This document shows positions 53,051 through 60,202 of a DNA stretch of 64,000 nucleotides, one piece after another. The stretch comes from Anaeromicropila populeti (GTDB taxonomy: Bacteria > Bacillota > Clostridia > Lachnospirales > Lachnospiraceae), in contig NZ_FOYZ01000009.1 in assembly GCF_900112775.1 (NCBI RefSeq), forward strand, positions 38,740-102,739. The letters are read 5' to 3'. Under the pieces are notes generated by a model, which was not told the origin of the DNA, did no database searches, and saw only the letters and a list, made by a program, of their open reading frames with translations. The position numbers and the translations under genes were made by a program. Positions within the stretch are counted from its first letter, which is position 1. The number at the start of each line of letters is the position of its first letter.

Positions 53051-56000
53051 TTAACTAATTAATACCCAGCTCTGAAACCAGCATAAGATATGTTTTACAA
53101 ATTCTCTGTTTACTGGATGACCGGATAAAACAGGATAATACAACAAAAACAAACCAACTGCACACACTACATAAAAATAAATCAACGGTTTAATAAGAAT
53201 CTTTTTCTTAACCAAATCATGAAACATATAAACATTTAACAGTACCACAAATGGAACACTGGTAAAATAGTGATAAATATAAGTTGTTCTGGATACAAGG
53301 GTCCATGGCAGGTATTCTGCTAGATACGCAATAATCAAAAAGCCTGCTTTCTTATCCTTATTTCTCCAGCCACTAATTAACGTATAGAAAAATGCTGGAA
53401 TCCCCATCCACCAAACAAGAGGATTGCCCATAGAACTAATTCCCTCTCGAATTGTTTCTGAAATATACCCATCGTAGTACCAAATTGGCCGGGATATAAT
53501 AGGCCACTGATACCAGCGTGAGGAAAACGGGTGCGTAGAAACAAGATTAGAATGATAACTATACATTGTTTCCTGATTGGTAAGCATTCTAGCTACTAAG
53601 CCTTCCTGTTGTCCATCATAAAATGGAATATAGGACAAGGTATAAATAATTGCTGGAACAACTATAAAAGCAGCTATACAGAATAAAATAGTAAATCCTG
53701 CATTTTTATAAAACTTATTGGCAATATCACTATGTTTTATTCCATTAGTAGTACCATTATAATTCTCTTTAGCATATAAATATTCCCGGAACCTTTTATA
53801 CAATGTATAAAAGAATATAACAGCAAGACCAACTCCTGCATACACTCCAGTCCACTTTGACGCAATTCCAAGCCCCATACAGAAACCGCATAAACCAAGT
53901 GGTATAAAGGTTCTTTTTAAGGAAGAGTCATTAAAACTCATTTGCGTATATTGATACATGAAATAATACATTAAAATAATAAAAAATGTAACATAAACAT
54001 CAATAGTTGCTATACGCGTCTGGGAAAAGTGCATAAAATCAAATGCAAACAATACTGTGGCAATAGTTGCAAGCCAGCTTTCTTTAAAAAAGCGTTTTGC
54101 AAACACATAGAGAAATGGAAGCATGGCAATCCCAAACAAAGTTCCCATAATTCTCCATCCAAATGGATTTATTCCAAAAATCAGCATTCCCAATGCAATA
54201 AATATTTTTCCTAGAGGTGGATGTGTGTTTTCATAGCAGTCTTTTGAACCAATAAGGAATTCATACCCTGTTCTGGCATGATAAATCTCATCGAAATAGG
54301 TAGAATTTCTAAAGGAACTTCTTGCTGGAACTGTTTCCTGTTCATCAAACAGTTCCGTATACTCGTCTTTATTGACAGGTACTATAAAATTCCCCTCTGC
54401 ATCCTGAAATGCAATTTCAAACACCTCTGACTTGGTTTCATTTGGTGTCAGACGAAAATACCTGGCAGTCATTCCAATCTGGCTTTCACCCCAGTATAAA
54501 ACATTGTTCATAGTCAGATCTGCCAGTGCATTCCATGTGCCATTCTTGTCGTCGGTATACTCTACCTTGAATGTCCTGGTATCGTAATTACCTAGAAAGA
54601 ATCTTATTTTATCTACATAAACAGAATCTCCCATATCCAAAACAATTTCTGTGTTCTGTGATTTTTCAAGATTCCAACAGGTTTCTGGAGCAACTCTAGA
54701 ACCCAAATCATACAATGCAAAGCACCCATAAACTACTGTTATAATTAGTATGGCAAGGTAATCCTTCTTTAGTAACTTTGATACTGGCTGTGTTTTTTCG
54801 ATGGTCATTTCCTTTTTCCGTTGTTGGGAATAAGATGAACTTGTTTCTGACCTTCTGCTATCTGAAGAAAACGGCATAAAACTAAGTGCCAGCTGTTCTT
54901 CTTCCACATTTTCTGCCCCAGAACCTTTTCTAAAGATACAAACCATATAATATGCCAGTGCCGCCATTGTAATAACACCTGTTACAATCGGTACTGCAGC
55001 TTTTGCATTAAAATTCATGTAATCATATACATAGTATACATGTGCAACATTTAAAAAGTGAGCAATTGAAAATAGTAAAAAGGAATAGTATATATCCTTC
55101 CGCGGACGCATCACAAATGCTAAAATTAATAATGCCAGTACAGGGTACATATAACGCTCATGCATTCTTACCGAAAAGGTGAATACCATGGCATATATAA
55201 TAATACCGGAGTATATGTAGCTTGTTTTATCCTTCCTGTTGCGGAAGAAGTACACAGCAGCCACTGCTACAGCCGCAATAATACCAACGGTTCCCCATGT
55301 TTTATATGCCAGTGGTCCCAGCATATTATCTTGTGGAGACCAATTAAGCCCTAATGTTGTCCAGAAATTATAGGCATTGACAGATGCATATTCATAGGAA
55401 CCAAGTGTTTCCGTATATTGTGAGAAAACATTATTAAGCCCAAATGGCATGGAAAGCAGCACTAAAACACCAATTGCAGTCAATCCAAGCCCCAGCTGTT
55501 TTCCAAAGTTTTTCCAATTAAAATCTTTAAGAAATACCTGATTAATAATGGCAAAAAGAAGTACTGGCGTAAAAATCAATATCTGTGGTTTAATTAATAC
55601 TCCCAGCGCATATGCAAAATATGCTTTGGGAAGCTGCTCCTTCATAATAAAATAGCAAACCAAAACTACAAATATTGTATATACCGAATCAACCTGTCCC
55701 CAGATTGCTGAATTTAAAATAATAGCTGGATTGAATAAAAAGAATGCTGCACATATCAGTACCGGCGTCAATTTAAACTTTTGTCTTGCAATTTTAACAA
55801 TAAAATATGCAATGGCCAAATCACAGAGCATTGCCGGCATCTTTATTAGTACATATCCAAATGTTCCATAAATATTAATGTTAAAAATTTTTCTTAAAAA
55901 TGCAATAAAGTATAATACGTATAAATATCCTGGTGGATAATCTGTAAATGCATCCAGCTCATAAAACTTACCAAATCCATTTTGAAAAACCATATCAGAC

Positions 56001-56230
56001 CATCCAATAAAACAACCCATATCCTGCTCATGCCCTTTATTTGCAACAGCAAAAATGATACGTGCAAGAAATGCTGCTGCAAACAAAAAGCCGATTGCTA
56101 CTTTTTCATCTGTTTCTGCTTTTGAAGCACTACTGCTTTTCCAGTTTCCCTTCATATTCTGTGCAATATACCGGTAGCCCCAAGCTAACATAATTGTATA
56201 GCAAATTAATACCAATACTATGCTGTTCAT
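53051..56230 (-). CDS. Double glycosyltransferase: GT-C plus PMT (GT39) fusion
   Basis: 1059-residue polytopic membrane protein that reads as two glycosyltransferases in one chain. Residues 1-435 are a GT-C enzyme: acidic motif in GHEQDMGCFIGWSD, then TDYPPGYLYVLYF and NSAIWGQVDSVY. A charged linker (about 435-485) leads to a second unit: one helix (near 495), a periplasm-side beta-sandwich resembling a discoidin/F5-8C fold (about 510-600), then a PMT-type protein mannosyltransferase with the DE motif FDEIYHARTGYEFL (near 647) and THPPLGK (near 670). PMT enzymes move mannose from a lipid carrier to Ser/Thr of exported proteins. Single uninterrupted frame, good AGGGGGA ribosome site. It is followed by the lipid-carrier glycosyltransferase. 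Confidence 0.88.
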   Translation of the reverse strand: MNSIVLVLICYTIMLAWGYRYIAQNMKGNWKSSSASKAETDEKVAIGFLFAAAFLARIIFAVANKGHEQDMGCFIGWSDMVFQNGFGKFYELDAFTDYPPGYLYVLYFIAFLRKIFNINIYGTFGYVLIKMPAMLCDLAIAYFIVKIARQKFKLTPVLICAAFFLFNPAIILNSAIWGQVDSVYTIFVVLVCYFIMKEQLPKAYFAYALGVLIKPQILIFTPVLLFAIINQVFLKDFNWKNFGKQLGLGLTAIGVLVLLSMPFGLNNVFSQYTETLGSYEYASVNAYNFWTTLGLNWSPQDNMLGPLAYKTWGTVGIIAAVAVAAVYFFRNRKDKTSYIYSGIIIYAMVFTFSVRMHERYMYPVLALLILAFVMRPRKDIYYSFLLFSIAHFLNVAHVYYVYDYMNFNAKAAVPIVTGVITMAALAYYMVCIFRKGSGAENVEEEQLALSFMPFSSDSRRSETSSSYSQQRKKEMTIEKTQPVSKLLKKDYLAILIITVVYGCFALYDLGSRVAPETCWNLEKSQNTEIVLDMGDSVYVDKIRFFLGNYDTRTFKVEYTDDKNGTWNALADLTMNNVLYWGESQIGMTARYFRLTPNETKSEVFEIAFQDAEGNFIVPVNKDEYTELFDEQETVPARSSFRNSTYFDEIYHARTGYEFLIGSKDCYENTHPPLGKIFIALGMLIFGINPFGWRIMGTLFGIAMLPFLYVFAKRFFKESWLATIATVLFAFDFMHFSQTRIATIDVYVTFFIILMYYFMYQYTQMSFNDSSLKRTFIPLGLCGFCMGLGIASKWTGVYAGVGLAVIFFYTLYKRFREYLYAKENYNGTTNGIKHSDIANKFYKNAGFTILFCIAAFIVVPAIIYTLSYIPFYDGQQEGLVARMLTNQETMYSYHSNLVSTHPFSSRWYQWPIISRPIWYYDGYISETIREGISSMGNPLVWWMGIPAFFYTLISGWRNKDKKAGFLIIAYLAEYLPWTLVSRTTYIYHYFTSVPFVVLLNVYMFHDLVKKKILIKPLIYFYVVCAVGLFLLYYPVLSGHPVNREFVKHILCWFQSWVLIS

Positions 56231-56249
56231 AAATAATCCCCCTACATTA

Positions 56250-57089
56250 CTATTTCACATGTTCATGAGTGAACAGGTGATCTTTACAATACTCATAATT
56301 CCCATTACATTTTGAGCAGTATCTAAATTCTAAATTCTCATCATCCAGTTCTGTTCTCCCACACACAGCACACTTGTGTTTAGGACCTATGGAAGCTTGG
56401 TAGACCTGCCTTTTGTATTGAATTTTTCTTTTTTGCTGTTTCGGAGAAATCTTCTTATAATTTCTTGTGGCAAAAAAGAAAATTAAAAAGTTTGCAACTG
56501 CCATTATAATTGCAATAGCATATGCATAATCCCCTCTTTGGTAAAAATCTATTACTGACCAAATATAAAAGATTCCTTCTAAAATTGCAAGCCATTTTAC
56601 CTTAACTGGAATAATGTAAAAAATTAAAAATCTTACTTCTGGAAATAATACAGCAAAGGCAAAAAACATGGATTGGAATACATATTCTAAACCAACTCCA
56701 TACGGCTGATTATACCCAAAATGTAAAATAAGAGCGGCTATTATATTGAATAAAACCCCGCTGATAAAATAAAGATTAAACCGAAAATATCCCCATGCCC
56801 GCTCTAAAGACCTTCCTATCATCAAGTAAGCATAAATAAAAAACACAAAGAAAATAATGGACAACGGAGAATAAAAGGATACTCCTCCTGGTGCCAGCAA
56901 AAAGGTGAAAATTCTCCATACTTGGCCTTTTAAGATTTGATTTAAATCAAATTGCAGATACATCCAGTATAAATTAGGATTTAGCACTCCAATTACTGTT
57001 CCTAAAATGTAAATAAAAATAACATAACGGATAAAATCTGGTATCGCATACTTTTCAAATTTCCGCTCAAGTTTATTCAATAGTTTCAT
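56250..57089 (-). CDS. Rhomboid-like membrane protein with C-terminal zinc ribbon
   Basis: 279 residues with about six membrane helices in a rhomboid-like layout: the WR loop motif is present (GQVWRIFTFLLAPGG) but the catalytic GxSG serine and the partner histidine are absent, so it is probably an inactive rhomboid (Derlin/TMEM115-like). After a basic stretch (about 212-240) comes a cytoplasmic Cys-rich tail HKCAVCGRTEL, YCSKCNGNYEYCKDHLF, which looks like a zinc ribbon. It is 32 nt after corA and 19 nt before the double glycosyltransferase. Function unknown; quality control or substrate delivery for membrane glycosylation is a speculation from context. Confidence 0.82.
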   Translation of the reverse strand: MKLLNKLERKFEKYAIPDFIRYVIFIYILGTVIGVLNPNLYWMYLQFDLNQILKGQVWRIFTFLLAPGGVSFYSPLSIIFFVFFIYAYLMIGRSLERAWGYFRFNLYFISGVLFNIIAALILHFGYNQPYGVGLEYVFQSMFFAFAVLFPEVRFLIFYIIPVKVKWLAILEGIFYIWSVIDFYQRGDYAYAIAIIMAVANFLIFFFATRNYKKISPKQQKRKIQYKRQVYQASIGPKHKCAVCGRTELDDENLEFRYCSKCNGNYEYCKDHLFTHEHVK

Positions 57090-57121
57090 TTCATAACCTC
57101 TCTTCTTTTCTGCCTGTTAAC

Positions 57122-58057
57122 CTAAAACAAATCTTTTTTTCCAAAAGAAAATGCAACAATTAGGGTTAGCACTAATGTCCCAAGTGTTATATACAAGAAA
57201 CCATTTGGATTTGACCCAAGAGGAATGTTTTTAAAGTTCATTCCAAATAAGCTGAATACCATGGTCGGTATTGACATTACAATTGTAATGGTTGCCAGAG
57301 TTTTCATGACAATATTAAGATTATTGGAAATAACGGAAGCAAATGCATCCATCATGCCGCTTAAAATACCGCTATAAATATTGGCCATCTCAATTGCCTG
57401 CTTATTTTCAATAATAACATCCTCTAAAAGTTCTGTATCCTCGGGATACTGCTTAATACTATCACTTTTTAACAGTTTCTCCAAAACCACTTCATTGGCA
57501 CGTAAGGATGTTGTAAAATAGACAAGACATTTTTCCAACTCCAGCAGTTCAATTAATTCACTGTTTTTTGTAGAAATATGAAGTTTTTCTTCAATCTCTT
57601 CGCTTTTTCTATCAATACTTCTTAAATATTGAAGAAATACACTGGCGTTTCTGTATAAGATTTGCAGAATAAATCTGGTCTTCTTATAGGTATAAAACCC
57701 TCTGACTCTGCCATCCATAAAGCTTTTTAGAATTGGTGATTCTTCCAGACAGATTGTCACAAGTACTTTTTCTGTTACAATAATACCCAATGGAATCGTA
57801 ACATAGCGCTCTTTTCCATTCTTCTCTTCAATACTTGGGATATCTACCAAAATCACAGAATAGGTATCTTCTGTCTCGATACGTGAACGCTCCTCCTCGT
57901 CAAGGGCAGCCTTAACATGATCCACGTCGATTTGATAGGCCTCTGCAATTTCTAAAAGCTCTGTAGCATTTGGATTAGTAAGTGCAATCCATGAGCCATC
58001 CTCATAATTCTTAATTTGATGTAACCCATCCTCAAAAGTCTTATAAATATTAATCAT
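57122..58057 (-). CDS. corA: CorA-family Mg2+/divalent cation channel
   Basis: 311-residue CorA protein: large N-terminal cytoplasmic domain, two C-terminal membrane helices, and the selectivity motif GMN in SLFGMNFKNIPL (near residue 272), ending with the basic FGKKDLF tail. It imports Mg2+ (or Co2+/Zn2+) down the membrane potential. It heads the long corA-to-gerW unit. The ribosome site AAGGAG is embedded in a hairpin (58059-58090) and the leader is about 180 nt, so expression may be controlled at translation. Confidence 0.94.
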   Translation of the reverse strand: MINIYKTFEDGLHQIKNYEDGSWIALTNPNATELLEIAEAYQIDVDHVKAALDEEERSRIETEDTYSVILVDIPSIEEKNGKERYVTIPLGIIVTEKVLVTICLEESPILKSFMDGRVRGFYTYKKTRFILQILYRNASVFLQYLRSIDRKSEEIEEKLHISTKNSELIELLELEKCLVYFTTSLRANEVVLEKLLKSDSIKQYPEDTELLEDVIIENKQAIEMANIYSGILSGMMDAFASVISNNLNIVMKTLATITIVMSIPTMVFSLFGMNFKNIPLGSNPNGFLYITLGTLVLTLIVAFSFGKKDLF

Positions 58058-58058
58058 G

Positions 58059-58090
58059 CTTACTCCTTCTACTGCACAATAAGGGGTAAG
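58059..58090 (-). promoter_or_regulatory. Hairpin sequestering the corA ribosome site
   Basis: On the minus strand CTTACCCCTT (58090-58081) pairs with AAGGAGTAAG (58068-58059), nine of ten positions with one C-A mismatch, around a 12-nt loop. The second arm contains the whole corA Shine-Dalgarno, so the folded form should block translation. Confidence 0.7.
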
Positions 58091-58244
58091 TTTATCCTAG
58101 GGTTATCTGGAATAAATTCCCTCATTATGTAGATTACGAATGTATTTTACTTTATATCTATACCTATAACTACTCGGTTCAAGCTCCATACGTTCCACAT
58201 CCTTTCAAGATAAATTTATTCCATTTATTAAGAATATCATATTA

Positions 58245-58273
58245 ATTATATGTTTAATTAATTGCTTTGTCAA
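58245..58273 (-). promoter_or_regulatory. Consensus promoter for corA unit
   Basis: Minus strand TTGACA (58273-58268), 17-nt spacer, TATAAT (58250-58245): perfect sigma-A consensus; predicts a start near 58238. Confidence 0.85.
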
Positions 58274-58308
58274 ACACAAAAAACATATCCTATAGTTCAT
58301 TTCATATA

Positions 58309-58336
58309 TTGATTTTTGCTGAAAACACACTATAAT
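58309..58336 (+). promoter_or_regulatory. Promoter for CE2 esterase
   Basis: TTGATT (58309-58314), 16-nt spacer, TATAAT (58331-58336), about 33 nt before the start codon. Confidence 0.65.
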
Positions 58337-58369
58337 TTAAGTATTAACAAATTAGGGAGGCTCGCTATT

Positions 58370-59398
58370 ATGATTAACATTTTAGACAAAAACTATTTCC
58401 GTTATTACGGAAGAATATTGGAAAAAGATGGATATGAATATTTAGGATATACCAATTCACAGGTTGATTTCATTGTAAAAGGTAATGGTCTGACTACCGT
58501 TACTGCCCAAATTGGAACCAATTTAAATGGTGAGGTAAATGAAGCACGTTTGCGGGTGTTCCTGGATGACGTTTTAATAACAGAAGAACCAATTGTTTTG
58601 AATAAAGCCGAAGCAGTCTATACCCTTGCTTCCTTTGATGATGTGAAAGAACATAAAATCTCTCTTATTAAAATTACAGAAGCTTCTATGTCTTATGCCA
58701 AGCTTCAAAGTATAGAAGTATGCGGTGGCACGCTGCTTCCTCTTCCCAACGAAAAGGATACACGGATGAAAGTTGAATTTATAGGTGATTCTATCACCTG
58801 TGGGTATGGGGTATATGGAGAACCAGAATCTGAGTATCATATCCGCGAGGAAGATGGCATGGCTTCCTATGCTTATCTGACAGCAAAGGAACTGAATTTT
58901 AACGCACGTTATTTTTCTGTTTCTGGATATGGCGTTTATTTAGAATGGACAGGAGATGAAAACGGCGTTATTCCCCGCGTTTATCCCTATACTAATTGGT
59001 GGGCTGATGAAGAAGCATTGTATGATTTTTCAGACTTTATTCCAGAACTAATCGTTATTAATCTTGGAACAAATGATTCTGGACATATGGATAAAGACGG
59101 TGTACCTGAAAGATTTGTGAAAGCCTACGTTTCATTTTTAAAATTCCTAAAAGGACACTACCCAGGTGCTAAAATTCTGTGTACTTGCGGAACATTGTGT
59201 ACACAGTCCTACGAATATGTGGAGGAAGCTTGTAAAACTGCTTTGTCTGGAGGTTTGACTGGTATTTACTTCTACCAGCAGCCTTATCATAATGTACAGG
59301 AGGATGGAATTGCTTCTGGGCATCCTTCTCTCATTACACATCAGAAAGACGCTCGTCAGTTGATAGAGAAAATCAAAGAAATATTTCCTGACTGTTAG
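58370..59398 (+). CDS. CE2-type SGNH/GDSL carbohydrate esterase
   Basis: 342-residue acetyl esterase with the CE2 layout: N-terminal beta jelly roll (to about 125) and a C-terminal SGNH hydrolase domain. The nucleophile Ser is in EFIGDSITCGYGV, the Asn block is VINLGTND, and the catalytic His is in GIASGHPSLITHQ. No signal peptide, so it likely removes acetyl groups from imported xylo- or manno-oligosaccharides. The in-frame extension to 58316 is rejected because ATG 58370 follows GGGAGG. Single gene with promoter and terminator. Confidence 0.9.
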   Translation: MINILDKNYFRYYGRILEKDGYEYLGYTNSQVDFIVKGNGLTTVTAQIGTNLNGEVNEARLRVFLDDVLITEEPIVLNKAEAVYTLASFDDVKEHKISLIKITEASMSYAKLQSIEVCGGTLLPLPNEKDTRMKVEFIGDSITCGYGVYGEPESEYHIREEDGMASYAYLTAKELNFNARYFSVSGYGVYLEWTGDENGVIPRVYPYTNWWADEEALYDFSDFIPELIVINLGTNDSGHMDKDGVPERFVKAYVSFLKFLKGHYPGAKILCTCGTLCTQSYEYVEEACKTALSGGLTGIYFYQQPYHNVQEDGIASGHPSLITHQKDARQLIEKIKEIFPDC

Positions 59399-59405
59399 AT
59401 TTGTC

Positions 59406-59453
59406 TGCCAGTACTATTACAAATTCTGCACTTCCAATAGTACTGGCATTTTT
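59406..59453 (+). terminator. Terminator after CE2 esterase
   Basis: Perfect 13-bp stem TGCCAGTACTATT/AATAGTACTGGCA (59406-59418 with 59436-59448) followed by TTTTT. Confidence 0.93.
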
Positions 59454-59456
59454 ACC

Positions 59457-60047
59457 TTAAAGCATATACTCTTCTCCATTGTAACCCGTTCGATCAGCCT
59501 CTGTAATAGCGCGTATTACCTTACATGGATTTCCCGCTGCGATTACATCACACGGAATGCTTTTTGTAACTACACTGCCCGCTCCAATTATTGAATTATT
59601 ACCAATGGTAACTCCTTGAGTAACAATGGATCCTGCTCCAATCCAGACATTATCTCCGACGACAACTGGTTTAGAATAACAGCCCTTTTTCAAACGCTCT
59701 TCTGGATGAGTGGCATGATTACCGCAAAAAATACCAACGCGCGGTCCAAATAAAACATTATTCCCAATGGTAACAGATGCACAATCAAAAATTAAACAAT
59801 CAAAATTCCCAAAAAAATCATTTCCAATTGAGATATTAATTCCATACTCACAGAAAAAACCATTTTCAAACCGAACATTTTTCCCATGTTTAAAGAAAAG
59901 CTGATCCAGTATTTTTTCTCTTTCGTGGTCATCTGTGCAGGCATTGTACTGTTTTGACAACATATATGCCCTATTTCTAACCTCGTTGGACTTCTTTGAC
60001 ATATCATCATACATTTTACTAGTATTTAATATTTCCTTAAATTCCAT
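59457..60047 (-). CDS. Maltose/galactoside O-acetyltransferase family protein
   Basis: 196-residue left-handed beta-helix acetyltransferase (maa/LacA group). Hexapeptide repeats run from residue 70 (IGNDFFGNFDCLIFDCASVTIGNNV), the catalytic His is in IFCGNHATHPEERLK, and the C-terminal VVVGDNVWIGAGSIVTQGVTIG and AAGNPCKVIR are typical. It would transfer acetyl from acetyl-CoA to a sugar hydroxyl. The N-terminal Mac helix region (NEVRNRAYMLSKQYNACT) is present. ATG with GGAGG upstream; TGG-TATAAT (60095-60087, minus) is a likely extended -10. It is convergent with the CE2 esterase, which removes such groups. Confidence 0.92.
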   Translation of the reverse strand: MEFKEILNTSKMYDDMSKKSNEVRNRAYMLSKQYNACTDDHEREKILDQLFFKHGKNVRFENGFFCEYGINISIGNDFFGNFDCLIFDCASVTIGNNVLFGPRVGIFCGNHATHPEERLKKGCYSKPVVVGDNVWIGAGSIVTQGVTIGNNSIIGAGSVVTKSIPCDVIAAGNPCKVIRAITEADRTGYNGEEYML

Positions 60048-60202
60048 ACAAAAACCTCCACTCTAAAATACTATGAAATATTTTATATTATACCATATTC
60101 AGCCATATTATTCATTCATCTCGGCACAAATAGTTTACATTTCGGTATATTTGTTTATTTAAGTGAAAATTTACGTATCATTTAGCTATTTTTGTATCAG
60201 CT

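Larger units (their letters stand above)
58058..58369. other. Divergent intergenic region corA / CE2
   Basis: 312 nt without a gene. It holds two divergent promoters and the roughly 180-nt corA leader with its ribosome-site hairpin; a further small hairpin GGAAT-TT-ATTCC lies at about 58109-58120. I compared the leader by eye with the M-box and other metal riboswitch consensus patterns and saw no match. Confidence 0.7.

Noticed and set aside
58058..58240. M-box (ykoK) Mg2+ riboswitch upstream of corA
   Set aside because: The conserved M-box sequence blocks are not visible by eye; only a ribosome-site hairpin is supported.
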